From: UBA3102 sp964413055
GTDB lineage: Bacteria; Bacillota; Desulfotomaculia; Desulfotomaculales; Pelotomaculaceae
Assembly (NCBI GenBank): GCA_964413055.1
Contig: CAYPRB010000002.1
Location: 269,260-333,259, forward strand
DNA: 64,000 nt
Direction: 5' to 3'
The position numbers and the translations under genes are program-made. Each line of letters begins with the position of its first letter. The first letter of the stretch is position 1. This document shows positions 17,551 to 26,530 of the stretch, piece after piece. The notes under the pieces are model-generated. The model was not told the DNA's origin, did not search any database, and saw only the letters and a list, made by a program, of their open reading frames with translations.

Positions 17551-17702
17551 TAAGGTTTTCCCGGCTAATTTATTTGTGCAGAAACCTGTATTGATGTTAG
17601 TATGATATTAGAAACTTGTTTTTTTTATGAAGAATATTTATAATTATATAAAATTAAGAAAATTATATTTATTTAAACTTTTAATCAATGGGGAAATGTT
17701 TC

Positions 17703-19055
17703 ATGACTATGAACAGTTTAAATGATATATCCCGGGGGATTTTATTACGTTGGGGTTTGATTCAGCTTACCGCCGTAGTAATACTGATTCTGATTAATCC
17801 CGGATTATGGAAGGTAGCTGTTGGCATGACTTTGGCTAGTGCAATAAGCGGTTACTTGGTAGTTGATTATATACAAAAACATAAAGGGGTCAAGGTAAAG
17901 CTTGACGATCATCCTATTGATCCAACTTTGCAGATAGCCAATGAAACGCTTCCTTATTTGAGACGGGGACTTAATGAAGAAACTGCTCAAAAAACAGCGG
18001 AAATTATTTTAAAAATAAGCGATGTATCAGCCGTGGCCGTAACCGACCGGGAAAAAGTACTTGCCTATATCGGTGAATGTTCGGATCACCACAAGGCCGG
18101 CGGTCCGATTATAACCTATGCCACCAAGCAGGCAGTAGCTACCGGCGAGTTGATCATAATTAAGGATAAAAAGGGTCTCCAATGCCCGGAGAAAAATTGC
18201 ACCCTGCAATCAGCGGTTATTGCACCTTTAAAATGCAAAGGTGAGGTGGCCGGTACAGTAAAGCTATACCAGACCAAGCAAGGCGAACTCCAGCCTGCCG
18301 TGGTGAAATTAGCCGTGGCGGTAGCCCAGCTTTTAGGTCTGCAGATGGAATTGGCCGAACTGGACCGGCAGGCCCAGTTGGTTACCAAGGCAGAGCTCGA
18401 TGCCCTGCATGCCCAAATAAACCCGCATTTTTTATTTAACACTCTGAATACCATTATTACCTATAGCCGGACTCATCCCGAAACAGCTAGAAGACTTTTA
18501 ATCCGCCTGTCATCGTTTTTCCGCCAGGCTTTAAAGAAGAGGCACGGGCATTACAACAGTTTGCGCGAAGAAATTGAGTATGTTAATACCTACCTTATTC
18601 TGGAAAAAGCCCGTTTTCGGGGTAAATTAAGAATTCAAAGGGATATTGACCCGTCTTTACTCGATTACCAGGTACCCGTCCTGACCCTGCAGCCGTTAGT
18701 AGAAAATGCCGTCAAGCACGGTGTGCATCCCAAAGTCGGGACTGGGACGGTACATATTTCCGCTAAAATGTTTAACGGCGAAATGCTTATTATTATCAGG
18801 GATGACGGGGTGGGAATCAATAAAGAGAGAATGCCTAAAGTGTTTCTACCCTGGTTTGGTTCCGGAAACGGAGTTGGTTTGAGTAATGTACATGAGCGTT
18901 TGAAAAGCTTATTTGGGGAGGATTACGGACTGCGCATTATGAGTGAAGTAAATAAAGGCACTTCCATATACGTCAGGGTTCCCCTGAATGAGAATAATGT
19001 TTCAAAAGGGGGTATTGACAGTGCCGGAGAAGCTCAAAGCGTTGATTATCGATGA
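17703..19055 (+). CDS. lytS: LytS-like sensor histidine kinase
   Basis: About 450 residues; ATG at 17703 chosen, with only a weak upstream site. Two N-terminal hydrophobic segments (about 10-55) are shorter than the multi-pass LytS receptor, then a GAF-like domain (about 75-215) containing a Cys pair in GLQCPEKNC. The kinase core is the His_kinase type: the phosphorylated His lies in NPHFLFNTLN near 240, followed by the ATPase boxes VENAVKHG, DDGVGI and GVGLSNVHERL. The adjacent gene is its LytTR partner, overlapping by 35 bp. Signal unknown; the Cys pair hints at redox or metal sensing (speculative). Confidence 0.9.
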   Translation: MTMNSLNDISRGILLRWGLIQLTAVVILILINPGLWKVAVGMTLASAISGYLVVDYIQKHKGVKVKLDDHPIDPTLQIANETLPYLRRGLNEETAQKTAEIILKISDVSAVAVTDREKVLAYIGECSDHHKAGGPIITYATKQAVATGELIIIKDKKGLQCPEKNCTLQSAVIAPLKCKGEVAGTVKLYQTKQGELQPAVVKLAVAVAQLLGLQMELAELDRQAQLVTKAELDALHAQINPHFLFNTLNTIITYSRTHPETARRLLIRLSSFFRQALKKRHGHYNSLREEIEYVNTYLILEKARFRGKLRIQRDIDPSLLDYQVPVLTLQPLVENAVKHGVHPKVGTGTVHISAKMFNGEMLIIIRDDGVGINKERMPKVFLPWFGSGNGVGLSNVHERLKSLFGEDYGLRIMSEVNKGTSIYVRVPLNENNVSKGGIDSAGEAQSVDYR

Positions 19056-19812
19056 TGAGTACCCTGCCCGGCAGGAACTGAGGTTTGCTCTTAAAAACTT
19101 TGACAATATCGAAATTGTCGGTGAAGCTGCAAACGCCCAGGAGGCCATGGAATTAATAAAAGCCTTGGATTACCACGTGCTTTTCCTTGATATTTCCATG
19201 CCCGGAATGAACGGGCTGGAACTGGGGGCAGCGATACAGGAAATGCCCAAGCGTCCTTTTATTATTTTTGTTACTGCCTATGACGAGTTTGCAGTTTCTG
19301 CCTTTGAAGTTAATGCCGTGGATTACATTTTGAAACCCATTGAGCAAAAGCGCCTGGAAAAGGCTATAAATAAAGTTATCAGGCTCACCCGGGAGCCCGC
19401 TTCCGCGAAGACGGCGGATGGTGACCGGAACAGTAACGGCAAAGTTAAATTTATGGAGGATTTACCAAACCAGATCAAAATTGACCGGATCCCTGCGGAA
19501 AAACAAGGTAAAACGATTCTAGTGAACGAGTCCGACATATTTTATGCTTTTACTGAGCGGGATTATGTATATATTAAAACTTATGCCGATAAACTGCTTA
19601 CCCGTTTTACCCTGAAAGATCTCACGGCGCGGTTGAATGCCAGTGTTTTTTTTCGGACACACCGCTGTTACCTGGTAAACCTGCACAAGGTAAAGGAGAT
19701 CATTCCTTTCTTCAACGGCACTTACAATTTAATTGTAGAAGATGTGGAACGTAGTGAGGTGCCTGTAAGCCGGGCCCAGGCAAAAAAACTAAGGAAAATT
19801 CTAGGTTTTTAA
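19021..19812 (+). CDS. lytR: LytR/AgrA-type response regulator
   Basis: About 263 residues from GTG at 19021, which has AAAGGGGG at a good distance; earlier in-frame codons lie deep in the kinase gene. Receiver domain 1-120: acidic pocket in IIDDEYPARQE, phospho-acceptor Asp in LFLDISMPGMNG, Thr/Lys of the active site in VTAYDEF and DYILKPI. The LytTR DNA-binding domain occupies about 160-262 (KGKTILVNESDIFYAFTE, FFRTHRCYLVNL). Pairs with the preceding kinase. Target genes cannot be read from the window; LytTR sites are usually imperfect direct repeats near promoters. Confidence 0.93.
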   Translation: MPEKLKALIIDDEYPARQELRFALKNFDNIEIVGEAANAQEAMELIKALDYHVLFLDISMPGMNGLELGAAIQEMPKRPFIIFVTAYDEFAVSAFEVNAVDYILKPIEQKRLEKAINKVIRLTREPASAKTADGDRNSNGKVKFMEDLPNQIKIDRIPAEKQGKTILVNESDIFYAFTERDYVYIKTYADKLLTRFTLKDLTARLNASVFFRTHRCYLVNLHKVKEIIPFFNGTYNLIVEDVERSEVPVSRAQAKKLRKILGF

Positions 19813-19931
19813 AAAAAGCTTGTTTGAAAAAGTTTGATCCCGGGTTAGAAAGGCTGTTGACAAGTTGGAAACTTTGAGGCAGGGTTTTTTTTTCTTCTGG
19901 AGAAATTTAAACCTTGAGGTGTTATAACAAC

Positions 19932-20342
19932 GTGCTTTCAAAAAAGCAGTTAGTGTCGGGATTGGACGGCGTGGGTACCGATATCATCGAGATAGAACGG
20001 GTGGAGCGAGCTGTGCAACGGGGCGGCCGTCGTTTTTTGGAACGGGTTTTTACCCCTGCGGAACGTTTTTTTTGTGATGCCAGGAAGGACCGGTTTGCCT
20101 GTTATGCGGCCCGTTTTGCCGCCAAGGAAGCGGTATTAAAAGCCATGGGAAGCGGTCTTGCCGGCTGCCGCTGGGTTGATGTGGAGATAATCCGGGAGGA
20201 AGGTGCTCCCCCGAAAGTTCAACTGCACGGAACGGCAGTGGAAATAACCAAGAAAAAAGGAATTGCGGAAGTGCTGGTCAGTCTTTCTCATAATCGTAAA
20301 TACGCTGTTGCTTTTGCAGCAGCGCTGAGAGAGGAGGCATAA
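19932..20342 (+). CDS. acpS: holo-ACP synthase AcpS
   Basis: About 136 residues; GTG at 19932 is chosen because TTGAGGTG precedes it, though a later TTG (LDGVGTD) is possible. Transfers 4'-phosphopantetheine from CoA to the acyl carrier protein. Motifs: GVGTDIIEIERVE with the Mg-binding Asp, and RFAAKEAVLKAMG with the second acidic ligand, then SLSHNRKYAVAFA. Normal trimeric AcpS length. It is coupled to the nnr gene, which starts 4 nt after its stop; acpS-nnr-alr is a common Firmicute order. Confidence 0.95.
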   Translation: MLSKKQLVSGLDGVGTDIIEIERVERAVQRGGRRFLERVFTPAERFFCDARKDRFACYAARFAAKEAVLKAMGSGLAGCRWVDVEIIREEGAPPKVQLHGTAVEITKKKGIAEVLVSLSHNRKYAVAFAAALREEA

Positions 20343-20345
20343 AGT

Positions 20346-21896
20346 TTGCATGTAGTAACCGCGGGAGAAATGAAAGCTCTGGATGCGGCAGCGATGGAAG
20401 AGTATGGGATTGCCGGCCTGGTTTTAATGGAAAACGCCGGGCGTCAGGTTGTTGAGGTGGTCCGGGAAGTGTTGGGAGAGGTTCGTGACCGGGTGGTCAT
20501 GGTTTTTATCGGTAAAGGAAATAATGGTGGAGACGGCCTGGTTGCGGCCCGCCATCTAACGAACCTCGGTGCCGAAGTAAAAGTACTGGCTTTGGATGAT
20601 ATTGCAAATATTACTGGTAACGCAGCAGTGAACCTGGCCATATGGCAAAAAATGGGGCAAAAAATTTATTCGGTTCAGCATGGTGATGGGATTAATATTG
20701 TCAGACTTTTATTAATGAACACCGACCTGATTATGGATGCTGTCTATGGAACGGGATTTAGAGGTAAAGTACCAGAAAAGGCCGGTCGGATCATTGAGGT
20801 GCTTAACGGGAGCGGTAAGCCCATAATCGCGGTGGATATTCCGTCCGGGCTCGATGCTGACAGCGGTAAAGTAAGAGGGCCGTGTATCCAGGCGGTCCGT
20901 ACCGTAACCTTCGGTCTGCCTAAATTGGGTCTGATCCTGGAGCCTGGCGTTGATTATACGGGCAGGCTGCACATTGCGGATATTTCCATACCGGCGCATC
21001 TGGTGGAGAAGTCTGCTCCTCCCAGGTACCTGATTACTGATGAATTGGTACGGGAATGGCTTCCTCAACGCCCGTCCGGGGCACATAAAGGAAATTTCGG
21101 CCACGCTCTGGTCGTTGCCGGTTCCCGTGGCATGACGGGAGCCGCCGGTTTGGCAGGGGAAAGTGCCTTAAGAACCGGTGCCGGCCTGGTTACGGTGGGG
21201 GTGCCGGAAACGCTCCATGATATAATGGAAGTCAAGCTCACCGAGGTTATGACGACACCACTGCCCGATACCGGTGCAGGTATTTTGAGCGGTGAAGCCG
21301 GGCAGGTTATTTTGACCAATCTGGGCAAAGCAGATGTTCTGGCCATAGGTCCCGGCCTTTCCACTGCTCCGGAAGTGGTTGACTTGTTAAAGGAATTGCT
21401 ATTGTCAATCAGGGTGCCCTGTGTCTTGGATGCCGATGCCTTAAATGCCATTGAAGGAGAAGGCGAGATTTTAAAAAAAGTTCAGGTACCGGTTGTAATT
21501 TCTCCTCATCCGGGTGAAATGGCAAGGTTGATGGGTATATCGGTCCGGGAGGTTCAGGAGGACCGGCTGGAAGTTGCCGTCAGGGCGGCAGCGGCTTGGA
21601 ATGTGGTGGTATTATTGAAGGGGGCCCGTACCGTGGTAGCGGCACCGAACGGGGCCATTTATATCAACCCTACGGGGAATCCGGGTATGGCCACCGGCGG
21701 CAGCGGTGATGTTTTGACGGGGGTGGTGGCATCACTGATCGCCCAGGGATTGGAGCCGTCCAGGGCGGCTGCCGCGGGGGCCTATATTCATGGATTGGCC
21801 GGTGACTTGGCGGTTGGAGAGAAAGGGATGGCAGGTTTGGTAGCCGGTGATATATTGTCTGCTTTACCGGCAGCGATACAAAGAGTGCTTTCCTGA
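20346..21896 (+). CDS. nnr: bifunctional NAD(P)HX epimerase/dehydratase
   Basis: 516 residues, TTG start behind GAGGAGGC. Repairs hydrated NADH and NADPH. The N-terminal YjeF domain (about 1-215) is the epimerase, with ENAGRQV, GKGNNGGDGLVAARHL and VDIPSGLDADSG. The C-terminal ADP-dependent dehydratase (about 225-510, ribokinase-like) has GNFGHALVVAGSRGMTGAA, ISPHPGEMARL and the anion-hole GGSGDVLTGVV. Full length and both active sites appear intact. Follows acpS and precedes alr in an order often seen in Firmicutes. Confidence 0.96.
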   Translation: MHVVTAGEMKALDAAAMEEYGIAGLVLMENAGRQVVEVVREVLGEVRDRVVMVFIGKGNNGGDGLVAARHLTNLGAEVKVLALDDIANITGNAAVNLAIWQKMGQKIYSVQHGDGINIVRLLLMNTDLIMDAVYGTGFRGKVPEKAGRIIEVLNGSGKPIIAVDIPSGLDADSGKVRGPCIQAVRTVTFGLPKLGLILEPGVDYTGRLHIADISIPAHLVEKSAPPRYLITDELVREWLPQRPSGAHKGNFGHALVVAGSRGMTGAAGLAGESALRTGAGLVTVGVPETLHDIMEVKLTEVMTTPLPDTGAGILSGEAGQVILTNLGKADVLAIGPGLSTAPEVVDLLKELLLSIRVPCVLDADALNAIEGEGEILKKVQVPVVISPHPGEMARLMGISVREVQEDRLEVAVRAAAAWNVVVLLKGARTVVAAPNGAIYINPTGNPGMATGGSGDVLTGVVASLIAQGLEPSRAAAAGAYIHGLAGDLAVGEKGMAGLVAGDILSALPAAIQRVLS

Positions 21897-22028
21897 AATA
21901 TAAAATTTCTAGTGATTTTATTAACAAAATCAGGGAAAGGGTTAAAAGTGCCAGGCCGGAATAAGGAATATCAGCTAAACTCTGAATATATTAGAAATCA
22001 TTTATTTTTTTGAGAAGGTGGATTAAAC

Positions 22029-23150
22029 ATGTCTGTTTTTCCTGTCTGGGCCGAGGTAGATTTGGAAGCCATTGCCCATAATATACGCGAGATCCGCAGG
22101 GCAACCAGACCCTCCTCCAAAGTTATGGCCGTGGTCAAAGGCAACGGTTACGGCCACGGGACGGTGGAAGTGGGCCGGGCGGCGCTAAAAAACGGGGCGG
22201 AATGGTTGGGAGTCGCCAGGTTAGCGGAGGGCGCGGCGCTGCGCAAAGCGGGGATTGATGCACCTATTTTAGTCCTGGGCTATATTACGCCGGCCCAGTC
22301 GGGTGATGTGGTGCGGTATCGTTTGTCACAGGCGGTTTACAGCCTGGATATGGGCCGGGCCCTTGCGGAAGCTGCTACCAGGGAAGATACTACAGTGAAA
22401 GTACATGTCAAGGTGGATACGGGAATGGGGCGTATCGGTTGGTTGGCCGATCCGCATGCTGTGAAGGAGATTTTGGAGCTGGCCTGTATGCCGCACCTGG
22501 AGATAGAAGGAATCTTTACGCATTTTGCCACCGCTGACGAGCCCGACAAGAGATATGCCCTGGAACAGCTCAACAAGTTTCTTTCCTTAACCGAAGAACT
22601 TCGCAAAAGCGGGCTGGAAATTCCCATAAAACATGCTGCCAATAGTCCGGCCCTGATGGAAATTCCGGAGGCACACTTGGATTTAGTGCGGGCAGGGATT
22701 ATCGTTTATGGGCTTTATCCTTCCGATAAGATAGACCGCAGCAGGATCGAACTGCGTCCGGCCATGAGCCTGAAAGCTAAAGTAGCTTACGTGAAAGAGG
22801 TTCCGGCGGGATTTAAAATCAGCTACGGCAGTACTTTTACGACCTCCGGACCAACCGTAATCGCAACCCTGGCACTGGGATATGCCGACGGTTATACCAG
22901 GCTGTTGTCTTCGAAAGGGGAGGTTTTGTTGCACGGCAGGCGGGCACCCGTGGTCGGAAGGGTTTGTATGGACCAGACCATGGTTGATATCGGTCATATC
23001 CCCGGTGTAAAAATGGGAGACGAGGCCGTTCTTATCGGCCGGCAGGGTAATGAAGAAATATTGGCCGATGAATTGGCTGCCAAGCTGGGGACCATTAATT
23101 ATGAGATTGTATGCATGGTGAACAGCCGGGTTCCGAGATGTTACAAGTAA
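22029..23150 (+). CDS. alr: alanine racemase
   Basis: 373 residues, ATG behind GAGAAGGTGG. PLP enzyme interconverting L- and D-alanine for peptidoglycan and, in sporeformers, the spore cortex. The PLP lysine is Lys37 in AVVKGNGYGHG; the second catalytic residue is the Tyr of KISYGSTF; VGRVCMDQTMVD and the Arg-rich DLVRAGI stretch are also typical. Complete and of usual length. Separated from nnr by 132 bp without clear signals; a hairpin follows its stop by 66 bp. Confidence 0.96.
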   Translation: MSVFPVWAEVDLEAIAHNIREIRRATRPSSKVMAVVKGNGYGHGTVEVGRAALKNGAEWLGVARLAEGAALRKAGIDAPILVLGYITPAQSGDVVRYRLSQAVYSLDMGRALAEAATREDTTVKVHVKVDTGMGRIGWLADPHAVKEILELACMPHLEIEGIFTHFATADEPDKRYALEQLNKFLSLTEELRKSGLEIPIKHAANSPALMEIPEAHLDLVRAGIIVYGLYPSDKIDRSRIELRPAMSLKAKVAYVKEVPAGFKISYGSTFTTSGPTVIATLALGYADGYTRLLSSKGEVLLHGRRAPVVGRVCMDQTMVDIGHIPGVKMGDEAVLIGRQGNEEILADELAAKLGTINYEIVCMVNSRVPRCYK

Positions 23151-23184
23151 AAGGGTATCAGCAAAAGAATTATTTTAGATACTG

Positions 23185-23212
23185 TTGACACATAATTATT
23201 AGTATTTATAAA
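23185..23212 (+). promoter_or_regulatory. possible forward promoter
   Basis: TTGACA (23185-23190), 16 bp, TATAAA (23207-23212). A start near 23219 would begin exactly at the GC-rich hairpin, antisense to the tRNA-like RNA. It may be accidental in AT-rich DNA. Confidence 0.35.
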
Positions 23213-23216
23213 CGGA

Positions 23217-23250
23217 GAGCCCCAGCCGATGAAGGCCGGGGCTTCCTTTA
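23217..23250. terminator. bidirectional hairpin after alr
   Basis: 10-bp stem AGCCCCAGCC / GGCCGGGGCT (one A-C mismatch) with loop GATGAA. It is followed on the + strand by TCCTTTATTTT and lies at the 3' end of the minus-strand tRNA-like RNA. Confidence 0.6.
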
Positions 23251-23254
23251 TTTT

Positions 23255-23321
23255 GAGGAGACGCGGAATCGAACCGCGCAGCAGCAGGTACCGGACCTTG
23301 CCGTGTTCCCGACACCTCCTC
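23255..23321 (-). ncRNA. tRNA-like RNA without anticodon arm
   Basis: On the minus strand, 67 nt fold with tRNA-like ends: a 7-bp acceptor-like helix (GAGGAGG with TCTCCTC, one G-U) and a perfect T arm, 5-bp stem CGCGG/CCGCG closing the 7-nt loop TTCGATT. Between them only short hairpins form (GTGT/ACAC and AGGT/ACCT). There is no anticodon arm with a proper loop, and no CCA is encoded, whereas the tRNA-Arg in this window does encode CCA. A consensus promoter lies 23 bp upstream and a GC-rich hairpin downstream. It could be a tRNA-mimic RNA or a decayed tRNA gene; the retained promoter favours an expressed RNA. Confidence 0.5.
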
Positions 23322-23343
23322 CAGGAATATTAATCCATAAGTA

Positions 23344-23372
23344 ATTATGAGCATTAATTTATTTTTTGTCAA
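23344..23372 (-). promoter_or_regulatory. promoter of the tRNA-like RNA
   Basis: Minus strand: TTGACA (23372-23367), 17 bp, CATAAT (23349-23344). Predicted start about 23337. Only this RNA lies downstream before the alr hairpin. Confidence 0.6.
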
Positions 23373-23619
23373 GAATGATATGGTTTATTTGCCTATATTT
23401 AGAAGTTATAGTTATTGCAGTATACGTAGCAACTTTTGCCTTAACTAAATTTATTTAAAAACTGTAACCGGCTTTACTTTTTTATGTTATATTAAAGTGA
23501 AAGTGCTTGGCTGCAGTGAACTGAATTGGTTTCTTGAGCGTCTAATTTTTAAAACCCTTAAGGTTTTCTGAGTCAGGCATAAAAATGGTATTTTTTAGTT
23601 TAAGAATATATTTGATTGT

Positions 23620-24168
23620 TTGGTGAATCAATTGTCTGAGGATAATCTTGTCTGTTTGGCTAAATCAGGGGATAACGATGCCTTCGCCCAGCTTGTACAG
23701 AGGCATACGGCAGATGCGTTCCGTGCTGCATACATGGTTTTACCCGACCGTGTCGAGGCGGAAGATATTGTCCAGGAAGCTTTTCTGACTTGTTACCGGA
23801 AATTAAAATATTTTCGTATGGATGCTTCGTTTAAAACCTGGCTGTACCGGATAGTCATCAACCTGTGCTATGACAGGCTGCGCAAAGCAAAGCGGGAAAA
23901 TGCAATGATGCAAAAATTATCTTTAAATCTTGAAAGTAGGGGCAGGGAGATGTCTGATATTGAAAGCCGCATTGACCTGAAAGAAATAATCTTTACCCTG
24001 AGCCCGGAACACCGCATGGTCCTGACTCTTTATTACGGGATGGACCTCGGCGTTAAAAAAGTTGCGGAAATACTGGGTATACCGGTAGGCACGGTTAAAT
24101 CAAGGCTTAATTCTGCCCGGAATATAATTAGAGAACGCATGGAGAGAGGCCGGGAATATGCGTTGTAA
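23620..24168 (+). CDS. ECF-type RNA polymerase sigma factor
   Basis: 182 residues. TTG at 23620 opens the frame, with GTG next; neither has a clear ribosome site, and TTG at 23632 is also possible. Sigma region 2 at about 20-90 (DRVEAEDIVQEAFLTCYRK, SFKTWLYRIVINLCYDRLRK) and region 4 at 125-178 (LSPEHRMVLTLYY, EILGIPVGTVKSRLN) define an extracytoplasmic-function sigma-70. The next gene overlaps by 11 bp and is its zinc-finger anti-sigma partner. Usually such pairs respond to envelope stress and control their own promoter. The 470-bp upstream gap holds the tRNA-like RNA and otherwise no gene. Confidence 0.93.
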   Translation: MVNQLSEDNLVCLAKSGDNDAFAQLVQRHTADAFRAAYMVLPDRVEAEDIVQEAFLTCYRKLKYFRMDASFKTWLYRIVINLCYDRLRKAKRENAMMQKLSLNLESRGREMSDIESRIDLKEIIFTLSPEHRMVLTLYYGMDLGVKKVAEILGIPVGTVKSRLNSARNIIRERMERGREYAL

Positions 24169-25261
24169 TAAGGTGAAATTAATATTTGATGATTACTTGA
24201 GCAAAACGCTGTCGGCAGAGGAAATGAGGGAGATTGATTCTCATTTGGAGTCCTGCGAGAGCTGCCGGATTGAATTCAGGGAGCTAAAAAACGCCGACGA
24301 TCTTTTACGGGAAACCGTCTGTGAAATGGTTGCCGGAATCGAGGTCCCCCCGGATTTGAGTGGCAGAATTGAAAAGGTGATTCTGACCGGGGAGCAGACG
24401 CGCAAAGGAATTACCTCCGGGCGGATAGCAGCTTTTTTGAAAAAACCTGCAGTTGCGGCGGCCGTGTTTTTGGCGTTAACGGCGGCCGGTGCTTGGGGAT
24501 ATTTTAATGATTACTTTAATACTGAAATGGGTAAGCCGAAGGTTGCTTTAACTGAATCGCAGGAAGTGCCGGTAGGGAAAGAAGATGTTTTTTCAGGTAA
24601 TGTTGTGCAAGACGCGGCTCCCCGTTCTGCCGGAACGGGTCAGGCGCCCGGGGAAGACGTGAAGGAATTTAATAAAGGCGAAGTTGCCGGCGAAGAGAAG
24701 AATGCCGGTAGGGCACCGGACAGAGAAGCCGGGGTGCAAACATTAACGCAACCCTTAAAAGAGCCGGTTCCTGAAGAGAGTGTTGACCTTCAGCAGGAAA
24801 TAGATACTGAAGAAGTTGCCAGGTTAGCTCCAAAAGGACTGGGAGAATTGCAGAGCACGGGGATAGAGGTTTTAAAAAAGGGTACTATGGAGGAAGCAGC
24901 AAGAGAGCTGGGATTTAAACCTGCAAGACCTGCCTACCTGCCGCAGGGAGCGGTACTCACGGAGGTTTTCTGGGATGCCGGCGCCGTTTATCAAAATTAC
25001 CGGGTGGGTGAGCTTCATTTTACGGTTAGTCAGAGCCGGGCAGAAGGGGCGGAGCTTAAATACGAAGCGATGATGCGGCAAGGACTTCCAATTGAAATCA
25101 ACGGTTTTCAAGCCGTCTTGCAGGAAAGCGGGCCTGAACCGGGTGATAACATCTCTCCGGCAAATGTATCTGTATGCTGGCAGCAGGGGGATTGGTTCTT
25201 TTCAGTAACCGGTGGATTGCCGGTGCCGGAGATAAAAAAGATTGCTTTATCCTTAAATTAA
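24158..25261 (+). CDS. zinc-finger anti-sigma factor
   Basis: 367 residues, ATG inside the sigma gene. The N-terminal zinc-binding anti-sigma domain has Cys3, His29, Cys33 and Cys36 (HLESCESC), the ZAS pattern that holds an ECF sigma factor. One transmembrane helix follows at about 96-114. The outside part has a disordered Glu/Pro-rich linker (about 120-230) and a C-terminal folded domain (about 235-367) resembling the DUF4367 modules of clostridial anti-sigma proteins. Membrane-anchored, so signal reception is outside the cell. Its long transcript ends at the strong hairpin at 25335. Confidence 0.85.
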   Translation: MRCNKVKLIFDDYLSKTLSAEEMREIDSHLESCESCRIEFRELKNADDLLRETVCEMVAGIEVPPDLSGRIEKVILTGEQTRKGITSGRIAAFLKKPAVAAAVFLALTAAGAWGYFNDYFNTEMGKPKVALTESQEVPVGKEDVFSGNVVQDAAPRSAGTGQAPGEDVKEFNKGEVAGEEKNAGRAPDREAGVQTLTQPLKEPVPEESVDLQQEIDTEEVARLAPKGLGELQSTGIEVLKKGTMEEAARELGFKPARPAYLPQGAVLTEVFWDAGAVYQNYRVGELHFTVSQSRAEGAELKYEAMMRQGLPIEINGFQAVLQESGPEPGDNISPANVSVCWQQGDWFFSVTGGLPVPEIKKIALSLN

Positions 25262-25334
25262 TGAAAAAATTATCCATGCTTTTTTGACACTAAACGGCAT
25301 AGAATGTATTGAAGGTAATAACGCGGGACGACGA

Positions 25335-25381
25335 AGTCCCGAAAGAAGCCAAGGGGGAGCTTCTTTCGGGACTTTTTTTTG
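25335..25381 (+). terminator. strong terminator after anti-sigma gene
   Basis: 15-bp perfect stem AGTCCCGAAAGAAGC / GCTTCTTTCGGGACT followed by eight T. Confidence 0.92.
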
Positions 25382-25545
25382 GTATGACAAATTTACGCTT
25401 TCGCTGAAAAAAATTTTATTTATCCTGTTGCGTCATAAAATATATTTATAACGTTTATATATATTGACGTTTTATCCTTTAGAAATATCGTTAAAAGCGT
25501 TATAATAGCTTAGGATAATATATTTAACAGTAATATAAGTCATTT

Positions 25546-26526
25546 ATGGTTAATAAAGGAAATAGAATTATTACCGTTACGGTTGTGAATGGGAGGATTT
25601 ATTTGCTGCTGCTTTTTTTTCTTTATTTATCCTTATTCACCTTTCTGGCACTTTCGGTCAACAAATTTTTCTGGTTTGCCAGGATGCCCCTGCACGGGCG
25701 CTGGGAACTGTACCCGGTACCCCGGGAACCTGCCGAAAGGGCCTGTTACGGGGGGTCTTATTATGAAGAACCGGAATGGTGGAAAAAACCCAGAAAGATT
25801 TCTCGAGCCGGTGAAATAAAAAAAGTATTTAAAGAGATGTTCTTTATTAGAAGGTTGTTTATTAACCAGCGGCGGCACTGGTGGTTTAGTTATTCTTTGC
25901 ATTCCGGGATCTACTGGTTGATTTTGTGGGGGGTTTTTTTGCTGGCCGGAGCAGTAATTGAGTTGTCGGGACCGGTCTTAATTACCGGTGGAAACGGTGA
26001 TTTTTGGTCCGGCCTGGTTTATTTTGGCACATTATTATCTGGTGGGGTAGGGGTTTTATTGCTGACCGCCGGATCCGCAGGCCTGTTTTTAAGAAGAATG
26101 TTTAACCGGGATTTGAATAAATATTCAAATCCCCAGGATTACTTTAATTTACTGTTTATTCTGGCGGTGGCGGTATCCGGATTGGTAGTGTGGAACGGTG
26201 ATCCCGGTTTTAATTACGGGCGGGAGATTCTGAAAGCAATGCTTGCCTTTGCGCCGGTTAAAGCGGATACTGCCCTGACCGTGCACATTTTACTGCTGGG
26301 TGCTTTATTGATTTACATTCCACAGACAAAAATGAGTCATTACGTGTGCAAATTTTTTTCTTTCCATAAAGTGTTGTGGGATAACGAGCCGAATCTTAGG
26401 AATTCAAAGATAGAGCGAAAAATTAAAAGGAACTTAAGCAATAAACCTCCCGTTGTCACCTGGGCAGCACCTCATACTGGAAATTCTGAACAACTGAAAG
26501 AATTTGGTGAAGATCAAGGGGAATAG
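25546..26526 (+). CDS. membrane cytochrome b-like subunit (HdrE/NarI type)
   Basis: 326 residues from ATG 25546, but TTG at 25603 has a much better site (GGGAGG) and may be the true start. Five or more hydrophobic segments (about 20-40, 110-140, 150-180, 200-222, 240-262) with His residues in the spacing seen in heme-b subunits of nitrate reductase gamma (NarI) and heterodisulfide reductase HdrE/DsrM proteins. Expected to take electrons from menaquinol in the membrane and pass them to the iron-sulfur protein encoded next, 4 nt downstream. A basic C-terminal tail faces the cytoplasm. Quinone and donor preference are not visible. Confidence 0.75.
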   Translation: MVNKGNRIITVTVVNGRIYLLLLFFLYLSLFTFLALSVNKFFWFARMPLHGRWELYPVPREPAERACYGGSYYEEPEWWKKPRKISRAGEIKKVFKEMFFIRRLFINQRRHWWFSYSLHSGIYWLILWGVFLLAGAVIELSGPVLITGGNGDFWSGLVYFGTLLSGGVGVLLLTAGSAGLFLRRMFNRDLNKYSNPQDYFNLLFILAVAVSGLVVWNGDPGFNYGREILKAMLAFAPVKADTALTVHILLLGALLIYIPQTKMSHYVCKFFSFHKVLWDNEPNLRNSKIERKIKRNLSNKPPVVTWAAPHTGNSEQLKEFGEDQGE

Positions 26527-26530
26527 TTTT

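Noticed and set aside
23255..23321. Calling the tRNA-like RNA a selenocysteine tRNA
   Set aside because: tRNA-Sec needs about 95 nt, a long variable arm and a TCA anticodon; none is present.
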